From contig CAMNPN010000111.1 of the NCBI GenBank assembly GCA_946548085.1, positions 1-64,000 of the forward strand: DNA of 64,000 bases. Direction: 5' to 3'. Below, in pieces: positions 1-10,214 of this stretch; within the stretch, counting starts at the first letter, position 1, and every line of letters begins with the position of its first letter. The stretch comes from an uncultured Prevotella sp. (lineage in GTDB: Bacteria > Bacteroidota > Bacteroidia > Bacteroidales > Bacteroidaceae). Below the pieces are notes generated by a model. It ran no database searches. It was not told the DNA's origin and worked only from the letters and a program-made list of their open reading frames with translations. The position numbers were made by a program, and so were the translations under genes.

Positions 1-894
1 AACCTGCTTATCGATGCTTCGCCGATGGGTGTCATCCAGTGTGACCTCGACGGCAACACAACGTCCATGAATCCCGCAGCCCGTGAGATGTTGTCGCCAA
101 GTATCGAGGAGACCATCCAAGCACTGCCTCTCGGGGAGACGACTACTGTACGCATCCCTGGCGGGCCGCAACTCTTCCGCATCAGCCACCTCAGTTTTCC
201 TGACCGTGGTTTCCAGCATCCTTTCTTCCTCATCGAGTCACTGACCTCAGAAATACGTCTTGCTGAGAAAGCCGCCTACGAACGCGTCATCCGCATGATT
301 GCCCATGAGGTGAACAACAGCGTGGCGGGCATCATGGGCAGTCTTACTGGCGACGAGGCCGAACGGCTCACCGCCCTCTCATCCTTTGTCTCCCGCTTTG
401 CCGAAGTAGTGAAAATTCCGCAACCGCAATTGCAACTCTGCGACCTCAGCGAGGAGGTGGAAGCCTGCCGTCCCTTCCTCGAAAACCTGTGTACGCAGGC
501 GCACGTCCATATTGATTTCCGATTGACCGACGAAGCCGTACCCGTGCATCTTGATACCGTTCTTTTCCAACAGGTGCTCATAAACATCGTCAAGAATGCA
601 GTAGAAAGCATCGGGAAAACACAAGGACATATCACCCTTGAAGTCATCATGCCAGCTACGCTCATCATTACCGACAATGGTCATGGCATCCTGCCAACTA
701 TCGCCAAAAATCTCTTCACTCCGTTTTTCTCTACCAAGCCTCAAGGCCAGGGACTTGGTCTTCTACTCATTCGTGACATTCTTACTTCTCATCACTGCAC
801 GTTCAATCTGCTTACAGATCCAGAAGATCATCTCACTCGCTTTACCATCCAATTCCCCACCGGACAGTCACCAGAAGAATGGAAGATAAATTAA
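1..894 (+). CDS. Sensor histidine kinase, C-terminal part (PAS-like + HisKA + HATPase); 5' end lies outside the window
   Basis: Frame is open to base 1 (NLLIDASPMGVIQCDLDGNTTSMN). H-box-like VIRMIAHEVNNSVAGIMGSL; N box NIVKNAVESI; G boxes ITDNGHGI and GQGLGLLLIRDIL. Confidence 0.85.
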   Translation, partial: NLLIDASPMGVIQCDLDGNTTSMNPAAREMLSPSIEETIQALPLGETTTVRIPGGPQLFRISHLSFPDRGFQHPFFLIESLTSEIRLAEKAAYERVIRMIAHEVNNSVAGIMGSLTGDEAERLTALSSFVSRFAEVVKIPQPQLQLCDLSEEVEACRPFLENLCTQAHVHIDFRLTDEAVPVHLDTVLFQQVLINIVKNAVESIGKTQGHITLEVIMPATLIITDNGHGILPTIAKNLFTPFFSTKPQGQGLGLLLIRDILTSHHCTFNLLTDPEDHLTRFTIQFPTGQSPEEWKIN

Positions 895-967
895 GAGTGA
901 ACTGTAAACTATAAACTAAAAGTAGTTAAAAAAGCAACCTATCTTTTCATTATCGCCTATAATTGCG

Positions 968-975
968 TACCTTTG
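968..975 (+). promoter_or_regulatory. Bacteroidetes-type -7 promoter element TAccTTTG for uvrB
   Basis: TACCTTTGCAGG ends 6 bases before the uvrB ATG. Confidence 0.6.
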
Positions 976-981
976 CAGGCT

Positions 982-3009
982 ATGAGCAAATATAAACTGG
1001 TATCAGACTACAAGCCTACGGGTGACCAACCCGAGGCCATCCGACAGCTAACGGAGGGACTGGAGCGGGGCGACAAGGCTCAAGTGCTGCTGGGCGTGAC
1101 CGGCTCTGGCAAGACATTTACCATGGCGAACGTGATAGCCAACTGGAACCACCCCACCCTCATCTTGAGCCACAACAAGACGCTGGCCCACCAACTCTAC
1201 GTGGAGATGAAGGAGTTTTTTCCCGAGAACGCCGTGGAATATTACGTGAGTTACTACGACTACTACCAGCCGGAGGCCTACCTGCCGACGACGGACACCT
1301 ATATAGAAAAAGACCTGGCCATCAACGATGAGATTGACCGCCTGCGACTCTCGGCGGTGACGAGTCTGCTGTCGGGCCGAAACGACGTGGTGATCGTGTC
1401 GTCCGTCTCGTGTATATATGGTATGGGCAGCCCCGTGGCCCTACAGGAGAACGTCATCGAGCTCAGCGTGGGCCAGAAACTGAGCCGCAACGCGCTACTG
1501 AGGAAGCTGGTGCAGTCGCTTTACGTGCGCAACGACCTCGACCTGCAGCGCGGCAACTTCCGCGTGAAGGGCGACACCGTCGACATTGCGATGGCCTACT
1601 CGGAGGTGGTGCTGCGCGTGACTTTCTGGGACGACGATATCGACGCCATCGAGGAGGTAGACGGCCAGACCTTTGACCACATCGCCTCGTTCAAGGACTA
1701 TAAGCTCTACCCCGCCAACCTCTTCATGACCTCACAGGAGCAGACTGTCAGGGCCATCCACGACATTCAGGACGACCTGATGAAGCAGGTGGCCTACTTC
1801 GAGGAGCTGGGCGACGGCATCAAGGCGCAACGCATCAAGGAGCGCGTGGAGTATGACATGGAAATGATCAAGGAACTGGGCCACTGCTCGGGCATCGAGA
1901 ACTACAGCCGCTACTTCGACGGGCGCAAGGCGGGCGAACGGCCTTACTGCCTGCTTGACTTCTTCCCCGACGACTATCTGCTGTTCATCGACGAGAGCCA
2001 TGTCTCCGTGCCGCAGATCAACGGCATGTATGGCGGCGACCGTAGCCGCAAGCAGAACCTCGTAGAGTATGGTTTCCGCCTGCCGGCCGCCTTCGACAAC
2101 CGCCCGCTGCGTTTCGAGGAGTTCCAGCAGGAGGTGCACCAGGTGATCTACGTCAGCGCCACCCCCGCCGACTACGAGCTGCAGGAGGCCGAGGGCGTGG
2201 TGGTGGAACAGGTGATACGACCCACGGGACTGCTGGATCCCGAGATAGAGGTGCGCCCCAGCGAGAACCAGATAGACGACCTGCTCGACGAGATCGAGCA
2301 GCGTAAAGAGCGGGGCGAGCGCGTGCTCGTAACCACGCTCACCAAGCGCATGGCTGAGGAGATGGCCGACTACCTGCTGCAACACGGCGTGAAAACGAAC
2401 TACATACACAGCGAGGTGAAGACGCTGGAACGCGTGCAGATACTAAACGACCTGCGGCTGGGCAACTACGACGTGCTGGTGGGCGTAAACTTGCTCAGGG
2501 AGGGACTCGACCTGCCGGAGGTGTCGCTCGTGGCCATCCTCGATGCCGACAAGGAAGGATTCCTACGCAGCCACCGCAGTCTGACACAGACGGCAGGACG
2601 CGCCGCACGAAACGTGAACGGCAAGGTGATCATGTATGCCGATACCATCACCGCCTCGATGCAGCTCACTATCGATGAGACCTTACGGCGCCGGGAGAAA
2701 CAGATACGCTACAACGAGGCTCACGGCATCACGCCCAAGCAGATCGTAAAGAACATCAGTCAGGCGGCACTGCAACAGCAGAACCGTGCCGACACGAGGG
2801 AGCTGCGCAGAGAATATGGCATGGCGCCCACTGGCTCGACGATGGCCGCAGACCCCATCGTGGCCCGCATGACGCGACAACAGATGGAGAAATATATCGC
2901 AGAGATGCAGCAACAGATGAAGGAGGCAGCCAAGCGCCTCGACTTCATCCAGGCGGCGCAGTATCGGGATGAGATCGTGAGGATGCAGAAGGAGTTGGAG
3001 ATGAAGTAA
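982..3009 (+). CDS. uvrB: Excinuclease ABC subunit B
   Basis: YKLVSDYKPTGDQPEAIRQL, Walker A GVTGSGKTFTMAN, YYDYYQPEAYLP, C-terminal UVR motif. ORF track starts at a TTG at 973; ATG at 982 is more likely. Confidence 0.98.
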   Translation: MSKYKLVSDYKPTGDQPEAIRQLTEGLERGDKAQVLLGVTGSGKTFTMANVIANWNHPTLILSHNKTLAHQLYVEMKEFFPENAVEYYVSYYDYYQPEAYLPTTDTYIEKDLAINDEIDRLRLSAVTSLLSGRNDVVIVSSVSCIYGMGSPVALQENVIELSVGQKLSRNALLRKLVQSLYVRNDLDLQRGNFRVKGDTVDIAMAYSEVVLRVTFWDDDIDAIEEVDGQTFDHIASFKDYKLYPANLFMTSQEQTVRAIHDIQDDLMKQVAYFEELGDGIKAQRIKERVEYDMEMIKELGHCSGIENYSRYFDGRKAGERPYCLLDFFPDDYLLFIDESHVSVPQINGMYGGDRSRKQNLVEYGFRLPAAFDNRPLRFEEFQQEVHQVIYVSATPADYELQEAEGVVVEQVIRPTGLLDPEIEVRPSENQIDDLLDEIEQRKERGERVLVTTLTKRMAEEMADYLLQHGVKTNYIHSEVKTLERVQILNDLRLGNYDVLVGVNLLREGLDLPEVSLVAILDADKEGFLRSHRSLTQTAGRAARNVNGKVIMYADTITASMQLTIDETLRRREKQIRYNEAHGITPKQIVKNISQAALQQQNRADTRELRREYGMAPTGSTMAADPIVARMTRQQMEKYIAEMQQQMKEAAKRLDFIQAAQYRDEIVRMQKELEMK

Positions 3010-3165
3010 GAGATTGAGTTCATTGTTTACGGTTTACTAAAAAACTATAATTAGTTAATAAATGTAGAGCAGCAGCAAATTCTTCATCCTACATTCTTCA
3101 TTTTTCATTTTTCTTCGTACTTTTGCACAGAAAATCTACACGAGACAATAATTAAATAGGTAAAG

Positions 3166-3783
3166 ATGAAAAAGATTTTGATAGTCCTGCTGATGGTTGT
3201 GCCCCTGCTGGTATCGGCTCAGGACAACACTTGGGAACGCATCGAAGTGGAAGAACAGCCGAAGGATAACCCCGACGCAAAGTACCTGACGGCCAACGCC
3301 GTGCCAGAGGTGAACGGAAAGGTGGAGTTCAGCACCACCATCCAGGCTGAGGGGAAGAGTGCCGACGAGATCTACGACATCGTGCTGCAGCAACTGACGA
3401 AGATGACCCACGAGCCCAACCAGATTGCAGGCAGCATCGTGTGTATCGACAACCGCGAGAAGCATGAGCTGGGAGCCGTCTTCCACGAGTGGCTCGTGTT
3501 CACTAACAAGACCTTCTCGCTCGACCGCACTCAGTTGAACTTCGTGATACACGTCACCACTGCCGACGGACGAGCAGACATCACAATCAAGCACATCTCA
3601 TACGACTACGACCTCGACCGCAAGCCGCGCCACTACACCGCCGAGGAATGGATCACCGACAAGTATGCCGTAAACAAGAAGCACACGAAGCTATACCCTG
3701 TATCGGCCAAGTTCCGCCGCAAGACAATAGACCGTAAGGATTTCATATTCAACAAGATGAACTCGCTTATCAACAGTAAATAA
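3166..3783 (+). CDS. DUF4468-like secreted protein
   Basis: Signal peptide MKKILIVLLMVVPLLVSAQ; family-like core (FSTTIQAEGKSADEIYDIV, VCIDNREKHELGAVFHEWLVF). Confidence 0.7.
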   Translation: MKKILIVLLMVVPLLVSAQDNTWERIEVEEQPKDNPDAKYLTANAVPEVNGKVEFSTTIQAEGKSADEIYDIVLQQLTKMTHEPNQIAGSIVCIDNREKHELGAVFHEWLVFTNKTFSLDRTQLNFVIHVTTADGRADITIKHISYDYDLDRKPRHYTAEEWITDKYAVNKKHTKLYPVSAKFRRKTIDRKDFIFNKMNSLINSK

Positions 3784-3956
3784 TGAACAAGGACAAAATC
3801 CGTTTCTGGCTGAACCTCATCTTTATGGTCGGGGCCGTCGTAGGAGTGATACTATACCTTCAGAAAAACGAGGAGAGGCACATGCTGGGCCTCTACATCA
3901 TCCTCTGCTCGATGGTGGTGAAAATAGCGGAGTCATCGCTCAGGATGCTGAAGTGA
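3783..3956 (+). CDS. Small membrane protein, 57 aa
   Basis: Hand translation MNKDKIRFWLNLIFMVGAVVGVILYLQKNEERHMLGLYIILCSMVVKIAESSLRMLK; ATG overlaps the preceding stop. Not in the supplied ORF track. Confidence 0.6.
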   Translation: MNKDKIRFWLNLIFMVGAVVGVILYLQKNEERHMLGLYIILCSMVVKIAESSLRMLK

Positions 3957-3967
3957 GAGGTTAAGAG

Positions 3968-6370
3968 GTGAGAGAAATGTTTCAAGCACTGAGTAAAATG
4001 CAGCGACGATACATATGGATAAGGGTGATGGCAATGCTGTTCATCCTTACATCTATCAGCCTGTTCACCCCCGCTTCGGCCCAAGACACCTACAACCAGA
4101 TTGACGAATATGGCAACGTGTCGCAACGCAACGGCAATGGCAACTTCAATAAGCACAACAACGACACGACGCGCAACAAAGAGATCCCCAAGGGATTCCA
4201 CACCTGGACCATCGACCGCACCTTCGGTGACATGACCCCCGCAGAACCCGACACCGTGCCACACCTCTTTATGAACACCACGTTCAACAGCGGCATGTAT
4301 GGCGAGTACAACCACACGGGCAGCAACTACACGGCGCGACAAAGCCGCATCTTCTTCAACCGCCCCGCCACCGACATCTACTTCTTCTCACAACCCTACA
4401 GCTTCGTTGAGAAAAGGCCGGAGAACTTTCTCTTCATGAACACCCTCTCGCCCTACACTACCATCCTCTACGACAACTGCGGCGACAAGACCAGCGGCGA
4501 GGATCATATCGACGCGAAGTTTGCCGTGAACGCCAGCAAGCGCCTAAACATGGGTTTCGACCTGGAATATGCCTACTCGCGAGGCTACTACATGCACCAG
4601 AACGTGTCGCACTTCAACGCCACGCTCTTCAGCTCGTACACCGGCGACAAATATAATATGCACTTCTTTTTCACCAACAGCCACCAGAAGGCCGAGGAGA
4701 ACGGAGGCATCGGAAACGACAATTACATCGTGCACCCAGAGTTGTTCCCAGAGTCGTACAGCGAGAACGAGATACAGACGGTGCTCTCGGAAAACTGGAA
4801 CCGCAACGACCACCAGCACTTGTTCCTGACCCACCGCTACAACATCGGCTTCTACCGCAAGGTGAAGATGACTGACGAGGAGATCAAGGCCCGGCAGTTT
4901 GCCAAAGACTCGAAGAAAGACAAGGAGAAGCGCGAGGCTCTCGACAAGGAGAAAGACGGCGACGACCACAGCCGTGACCAGCGGCGGGAGCCGGAGACAC
5001 GACCCAGTGGGCGGCCCGACAATGCCCGTATCGTGGGTGCTGAGCCGAAGGCTCTGCTCGACTCGCTGGCAGCACAGGCCGTAGACACCACTCGCATTAA
5101 GATCGAAGACCAGGCCACGCTCGACAGCCTGACACGCGCACAAGCTATCCAAGACTCTATTGACGCGACGATGAAAGACGAGTTTGTGCCCGTCACGAGC
5201 TTCTTCCACACCCTCGAATGGAACAACTACCGTCGCATCTATCTGGCATACAGTTCGCCGGAGAACTACTACCAGAATCGCTATCTCGACAGAGCGAACC
5301 TAAGCAACGACTCTATCAACGACCTGACCTACCACCATACACTGAAGAACATCTTCGGTATCGGACTGCTTGAAGGCTTCAACAAATACGTGAAGGCAGG
5401 ACTGAAGGTCTTCGTATCCCACGAAAACCGACACTACGAAATGCCTGACACGATAGGGAGCATTGCCACACGGTCGAAATGGAAGGAGAACGACATCACC
5501 ATCGGCGGACTGCTCAGCAAAACGCAGGGACGAACACTGCACTTCAAAGCCGGCGTGGAGGCATGGGTGGCCGGCGACAACGTAGGACAGTTGCACCTCG
5601 ACTTCAGTACCGACCTGAACTTCGCACTCTTCAAAGACACTGTCAGACTGGCTGCCAAGGCCTACTTCCACCGCGACAAGCCTGGATTCTTCATGACGAA
5701 ATACCACGGCAAGCACGCCTGGTGGGACAACAGTGACCTTTCGGCTGAGACACGCACACGCATAGAGGGCATCTTCTCGTATGACAAAACGAACACCAAG
5801 CTGCGCGTAGGTATCGAGGAGATACAAAACCACACCTATTTCGGCATGAGCTACGATAACATCGACAACAGACGAACGAACTTCGCCACGGGCGTCTTCC
5901 AAGAGTCGAGTAATATCAACATCATGATGGCACAGTTGCACCAGAACTTCCGACTCGGTCCGCTCAACTGGGAGAATGTCATCACCTACCAGAACTCCAG
6001 CAACAAAGACGTGCTGCCGCTACCGACGTGGAACATCTTCACGAACCTATACCTGAAGTTTAAGATTGCGAAGGTACTCGGCGTGGAGCTTGGAGCCGAC
6101 GCCGTGTGGTTCAGCAAATACTATGCGCCCGACTTCTGTCCGCTCATGAACCAGTTTGCCATCCAGCAGAATGCTGCCAGCCGTGTAGAACTCGGCGGCT
6201 ACCCCTTCGTCGACGTCTACGCCAACATGGTATTGAAGAAAGTGCGTTTCTTCGTGATGATGAGTCACGTCAATGCTGGCTCTGGCAGCAGGATGCAATT
6301 CCTTACCCCCCACTACCCCACCAACAACTCCGTGATACACTTCGGCGTGTCGTGGGTGTTTTACAACTAA
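3968..6370 (+). CDS. Putative outer-membrane porin (Porin_10-like)
   Basis: Signal peptide ending ASAQ, long beta-strand-rich sequence, C-terminal aromatic strand VIHFGVSWVFYN. Confidence 0.75.
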   Translation: MREMFQALSKMQRRYIWIRVMAMLFILTSISLFTPASAQDTYNQIDEYGNVSQRNGNGNFNKHNNDTTRNKEIPKGFHTWTIDRTFGDMTPAEPDTVPHLFMNTTFNSGMYGEYNHTGSNYTARQSRIFFNRPATDIYFFSQPYSFVEKRPENFLFMNTLSPYTTILYDNCGDKTSGEDHIDAKFAVNASKRLNMGFDLEYAYSRGYYMHQNVSHFNATLFSSYTGDKYNMHFFFTNSHQKAEENGGIGNDNYIVHPELFPESYSENEIQTVLSENWNRNDHQHLFLTHRYNIGFYRKVKMTDEEIKARQFAKDSKKDKEKREALDKEKDGDDHSRDQRREPETRPSGRPDNARIVGAEPKALLDSLAAQAVDTTRIKIEDQATLDSLTRAQAIQDSIDATMKDEFVPVTSFFHTLEWNNYRRIYLAYSSPENYYQNRYLDRANLSNDSINDLTYHHTLKNIFGIGLLEGFNKYVKAGLKVFVSHENRHYEMPDTIGSIATRSKWKENDITIGGLLSKTQGRTLHFKAGVEAWVAGDNVGQLHLDFSTDLNFALFKDTVRLAAKAYFHRDKPGFFMTKYHGKHAWWDNSDLSAETRTRIEGIFSYDKTNTKLRVGIEEIQNHTYFGMSYDNIDNRRTNFATGVFQESSNINIMMAQLHQNFRLGPLNWENVITYQNSSNKDVLPLPTWNIFTNLYLKFKIAKVLGVELGADAVWFSKYYAPDFCPLMNQFAIQQNAASRVELGGYPFVDVYANMVLKKVRFFVMMSHVNAGSGSRMQFLTPHYPTNNSVIHFGVSWVFYN

Positions 6371-6371
6371 C

Positions 6372-7286
6372 TCAGCAGAGAAGGAGGCCGATGCTGACGC
6401 AGAGACCGTAGATGAAGATGTTTCGAGCTGTCTCGCCCAGACAGAGGTTCAACGCCTTACCTTGATAGATGCGCTTGATGCGCAGGTAAGTAAACACATG
6501 GAGCACGAAATACAATAGCGGGAACACCGTGGCCAGCGGATGGCCGTGCATCCAGAACGTTGCCCCCAGGATCATTGCCCCGACACCTACGCCAAAGTAG
6601 AGCTGCAGGGCGGCCTCGGGCCCCAACCTCACAACGAGCGTCTGTTTACCGGCAAGACGGTCGTTGTCACGATCCCTGAAATTGTTCACAATCAGAAGGG
6701 CGTCTATGACGAGTCCGCAGGCAAGTGAAGCAAGCACTACCTCCCAGGTGATGGTATGTAGCTGCACATAGTATGTGCAGCATACCGGCACAAGGCCAAA
6801 GAAAAGGAGCACCAACAGATCGCCCATGCCTCGATAGGAGAACACCGTGGTGTAGAGGAAGGCAAACACCACACAGGCAACACCTACCACAATCATCTCC
6901 AGGCCGCCATACCATGCCAATGGCAGACCAATGACACAGGCAGCGCACGTCGTGGCAGCGATGGCCTGCTTCATGGCACTGAGCGTCACCCACCCCTGCG
7001 CACACGCCCTCCGGGGACCGAGTCGCGTCTCCACATCGTCGGTGCCGTTCACAAAATCGAAGAAGTCGTTGATCAGGTTCGCATCGATCTGCATGGCAAA
7101 GGCAAAGAGCAGGCAGAGCAGGGCTGCCGTCCAGCTGAACACATCGCCATCGTATAGCCGGGCATCAGAGTAGGCCAACGATACACCAATCATCACGGGC
7201 ACAGCTGCTCCGGAAAGTGTCTTCGGACGAGCGGCCAAAAGCCACGCTCGCAGCGAGTTTGTCTTGATTCTTACGCCTTCATTCAT
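6372..7286 (-). CDS. menA: 1,4-dihydroxy-2-naphthoate polyprenyltransferase
   Basis: UbiA-family features LAARPKTLSGAAVPVMIG, DANLINDFFDFVNGTD, VNNFRDRDNDRLAGK. Start placed at MNEGVRIK. Confidence 0.9.
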   Translation of the reverse strand: MNEGVRIKTNSLRAWLLAARPKTLSGAAVPVMIGVSLAYSDARLYDGDVFSWTAALLCLLFAFAMQIDANLINDFFDFVNGTDDVETRLGPRRACAQGWVTLSAMKQAIAATTCAACVIGLPLAWYGGLEMIVVGVACVVFAFLYTTVFSYRGMGDLLVLLFFGLVPVCCTYYVQLHTITWEVVLASLACGLVIDALLIVNNFRDRDNDRLAGKQTLVVRLGPEAALQLYFGVGVGAMILGATFWMHGHPLATVFPLLYFVLHVFTYLRIKRIYQGKALNLCLGETARNIFIYGLCVSIGLLLC

Positions 7287-7355
7287 ATTTTCTTCCTTTT
7301 TATTTGCAAAAGTACGCAGAATTTCGTACATTTGCAAACATAAACCAAACTTTTT

Positions 7356-8006
7356 ATGATACAAAACGTTCCGAGCCTTGATCTGGTAGAGTTTATTGAG
7401 ACCAAAATCCTGCCTCAATACGCTGCTTTCGACGCTGCCCACAACATGGAGCATGTCACCCGTGTCATACGCAACTCGCTTGAATTAGTGAAGATGACCG
7501 GTGCCGATATAAATATGGTGTATGCCATTGCCGCCTACCACGATCTCGGCATGTCGGGACCACGTGCCGTACATCATCTCACGAGCGGAAAGATCCTGGC
7601 CGCTGATGCACGGCTAAAGAAATGGTTCTCGCCAGAACAGCTGAAAATCATGCGTGAAGCCGTCGAAGACCACCGGGCCTCTGCCGCACACGCACCAAGG
7701 AGCATCTACGGGAAGATTGTGGCTGAAGCAGACCGCGATATCGACAAGGATATCGTCATTCGCCGCACGATCCAATACGGGCTGGCCAACTATCCGCAAC
7801 TCGACCACGAGGGCCACTGGAAGCGCTTCAAGGAACACATGGACAATAAATACTCCAAAGACGGCTACATAAGGCTTTGGATACCCAACTCGCCGAACGC
7901 CGTACGCCTAAACGAGCTACGTAACCTTATCGCCCAGCCAGCAGAGCTCAAGAAAGCCTTTGACCGAATATATCATGAACTTATCCCCGCCGACGGACAG
8001 GGATAA
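7356..8006 (+). CDS. HD-domain phosphohydrolase
   Basis: HNMEHVTRVIRNSLEL...AAYHDLGM...EDHRAS. Confidence 0.8.
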   Translation: MIQNVPSLDLVEFIETKILPQYAAFDAAHNMEHVTRVIRNSLELVKMTGADINMVYAIAAYHDLGMSGPRAVHHLTSGKILAADARLKKWFSPEQLKIMREAVEDHRASAAHAPRSIYGKIVAEADRDIDKDIVIRRTIQYGLANYPQLDHEGHWKRFKEHMDNKYSKDGYIRLWIPNSPNAVRLNELRNLIAQPAELKKAFDRIYHELIPADGQG

Positions 8007-8008
8007 AC

Positions 8009-8161
8009 TCACCTGAGATACATATAATAAATGTATGCAAGAACGGCAATAAGCACAAGCGTCACAACTGTTCTTACCATACACGACACCACACGCTTGA
8101 TAATCAGGAAGGCGATGATGATGGCTGCAAGCATCGCAGCATAATAACCAATATTCTCCAT
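8009..8161 (-). CDS. Small membrane protein, 50 aa
   Basis: Hand translation MENIGYYAAMLAAIIIAFLIIKRVVSCMVRTVVTLVLIAVLAYIYYMYLR; abuts the next minus-strand gene. Not in the supplied ORF track. Confidence 0.6.
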   Translation of the reverse strand: MENIGYYAAMLAAIIIAFLIIKRVVSCMVRTVVTLVLIAVLAYIYYMYLR

Positions 8162-9058
8162 TTACTTAAATAGTTTTCTGAATGCAGTGGGTACAGGCGT
8201 TTCAAACTCCATGGGCTCGCCTGTCACCGGATGGTGGAAGCAGAGCAGCCAGGCATGCAGGCACAAACGCCCTATAGGATCGTCTCCATTACCGTATTTC
8301 GGATCTCCACAGACAGGATGCCCCATGTCGGCGGCATGCACACGAATCTGATTCTTACGTCCTGTCTCCAGTTTGAACTCTACAAGCGAGTGCTCAGTCG
8401 TTCTGTCCATCACGTGGAAATGGGTCACAGCATACTTTCCACCGTTGTCGACAGGCGACGAATAGGTGATGTAGGCCTTGTTGTCCTTCAGCCAGTTTGC
8501 TATCGTCCCCTCGTCGTCGGCCATCTCCCCGGAGCACACCGCCACATACCGGCGGTCGTACACAATATCGTGCCAGTTGTGCTCCAGCACCTGCTCCGTC
8601 TCCATATCCTTGGCATAGACCATCAGCCCGCTGGTATCACGGTCGAGGCGATGGACGACGTGGGCTGTGCATTTCTGGCGCGACTTCTTGAAATAGTCAT
8701 CGAGCACCGCTTTCACATTCAGTGCCGCATGTCCACCAGCCATCGAAAGGATGCCGGCCTCTTTTTCAACAATTATCAGCCAGCGATCTTCGTACACAAT
8801 CTTCACCCAGCGGCTCTTGAACCCTTTCTGATTGCGCTTCGTCTTCGACACAGCCACCTTCATCCCAGGTTTCAGCAGAAAATCAAACTGACTGACGGTC
8901 TTGCCGTTCACTTTGATACCACGTCCCTGCAGCACGGCTTTCACCTTCGACTTCGACTGCGGTAAATTCGCAATAAGCCACTCCAGCAGAGGTCTCTCCT
9001 CGCTGACGACAAAATGGTCGTAGTCGCCCTCGCGATTGTAGCCTGTGTTATATCTCAT
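8162..9058 (-). CDS. RluA-family pseudouridine synthase with N-terminal S4-like region
   Basis: VVHRLDRDTSGLMVYAKD, LETGRKNQIRVHAADMGHPVCGDPKYG. Confidence 0.92.
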   Translation of the reverse strand: MRYNTGYNREGDYDHFVVSEERPLLEWLIANLPQSKSKVKAVLQGRGIKVNGKTVSQFDFLLKPGMKVAVSKTKRNQKGFKSRWVKIVYEDRWLIIVEKEAGILSMAGGHAALNVKAVLDDYFKKSRQKCTAHVVHRLDRDTSGLMVYAKDMETEQVLEHNWHDIVYDRRYVAVCSGEMADDEGTIANWLKDNKAYITYSSPVDNGGKYAVTHFHVMDRTTEHSLVEFKLETGRKNQIRVHAADMGHPVCGDPKYGNGDDPIGRLCLHAWLLCFHHPVTGEPMEFETPVPTAFRKLFK

Positions 9059-10071
9059 TACTTATTAAGAATTATATCCGACAATTTCACATGATCTTTA
9101 ACGTTCACGTCACCATCACCATTCAGGTCGCCCAAGACGGCAGCCGTAGAGAAGGTGAAAGTGCGAGTAGCAGTATCCGACCTATAACAGCCTTTCTTAA
9201 TGGCAAAGACCGATACCGTATAAGAGTCGGGCGAGGATATCTCATTCCCAGTATAAGTCCCTGCACCTCCGACACTCACGAAGGACTTGAATTCGACACC
9301 TTCTGTAGCACAAGTGAACTGTATCTTGCCGCCAGCGAAATTGATTTCTGGCATGGCACACTTCACGACTTCACCTTCATAAATAGAACGGATGGTATGC
9401 GAATTACTCCAGGGGACCGTGTTATAATAAGCACTATAAGCCGTTCCTGGCACACTGAGCGTATAAAGTGTATAACGGGAGTCGAACGATGTACTCTCTG
9501 TTGCCGGCACCTGTTCAGCCAGACAATAGACATCAGCCAGGCTGCTGCAGTCATAGAAGGCAGATTCGCCTATAGAGGTCACACTACTGCCGATAATCAC
9601 AGTCTTGAGCGATGAACACCCGTGAAAGGCAGAAGTGCCGATGGAAGTGACAGCATTGCCGATGGTAACGTCTGTCAGGGCAGGACACATATAGAACGCA
9701 TACTGTGGGACAGCCTCCAAGCCATCACCAACGGTAACAGACTTCAGAGAGTTATTATAGGCAAAGGCCCTGTTACCCATGGTGGTGACTGCATTCCCGA
9801 TTAATACCGACACGAGCGACGGACAACCACTGAACGTCTCTGCTGCGATGGCCGTCACATCATAGGTCACTTCGCCGTATTCGACTTGTTCTGGAATAAT
9901 GACATCGCCAGCGTATTTATATGGGTTCTTCACTACCGTAGCACAACTATGCTCAGCATCCAGGGCATACCAGATGCCTTTGATTTCAACAGTCTCAACA
10001 GCACTTGCCAACACAGGTAGCAAGACAAGTAAGAATAAAACACTTATCTTCTTCATACACATCTTTATCAT
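9058..10071 (-). CDS. BspA-type leucine-rich repeat surface protein with dockerin-like C-terminus
   Basis: LRR_5 repeats (VTSIGTSAFHGCSSLKTVIIGSSVTSIGESAFYDCSSL); signal peptide; C-terminal GDLNGDGDVNVKDHVKLSDIIL. Confidence 0.85.
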   Translation of the reverse strand: MIKMCMKKISVLFLLVLLPVLASAVETVEIKGIWYALDAEHSCATVVKNPYKYAGDVIIPEQVEYGEVTYDVTAIAAETFSGCPSLVSVLIGNAVTTMGNRAFAYNNSLKSVTVGDGLEAVPQYAFYMCPALTDVTIGNAVTSIGTSAFHGCSSLKTVIIGSSVTSIGESAFYDCSSLADVYCLAEQVPATESTSFDSRYTLYTLSVPGTAYSAYYNTVPWSNSHTIRSIYEGEVVKCAMPEINFAGGKIQFTCATEGVEFKSFVSVGGAGTYTGNEISSPDSYTVSVFAIKKGCYRSDTATRTFTFSTAAVLGDLNGDGDVNVKDHVKLSDIILNK

Positions 10072-10162
10072 ATTCGGTCAATATTAGTGCAAAGATAAGA
10101 ATTATTTCATAAACGAGCAAACTTTTTACAACTATTTTAATGAGAGAGGCAGAAAAAAAATA

Positions 10163-10185
10163 GGCCGGGATAATCAGTCCCGACC
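10163..10185 (-). terminator. Intrinsic terminator downstream of uxaC
   Basis: On the minus strand GGTCGGGA-CTGATTA-TCCCGGCC followed by TATTTTTTTT. Confidence 0.75.
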
Positions 10186-10214
10186 TACTCGCGATGGATA
10201 TCCATCAGTAGTAA

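Noticed and set aside
1732-2409. 225-aa minus-strand ORF inside uvrB
   Set aside because: Shadow ORF; the uvrB frame is unambiguous.
4544-5209. 221-aa minus-strand ORF inside the putative porin gene
   Set aside because: Shadow ORF without family features.
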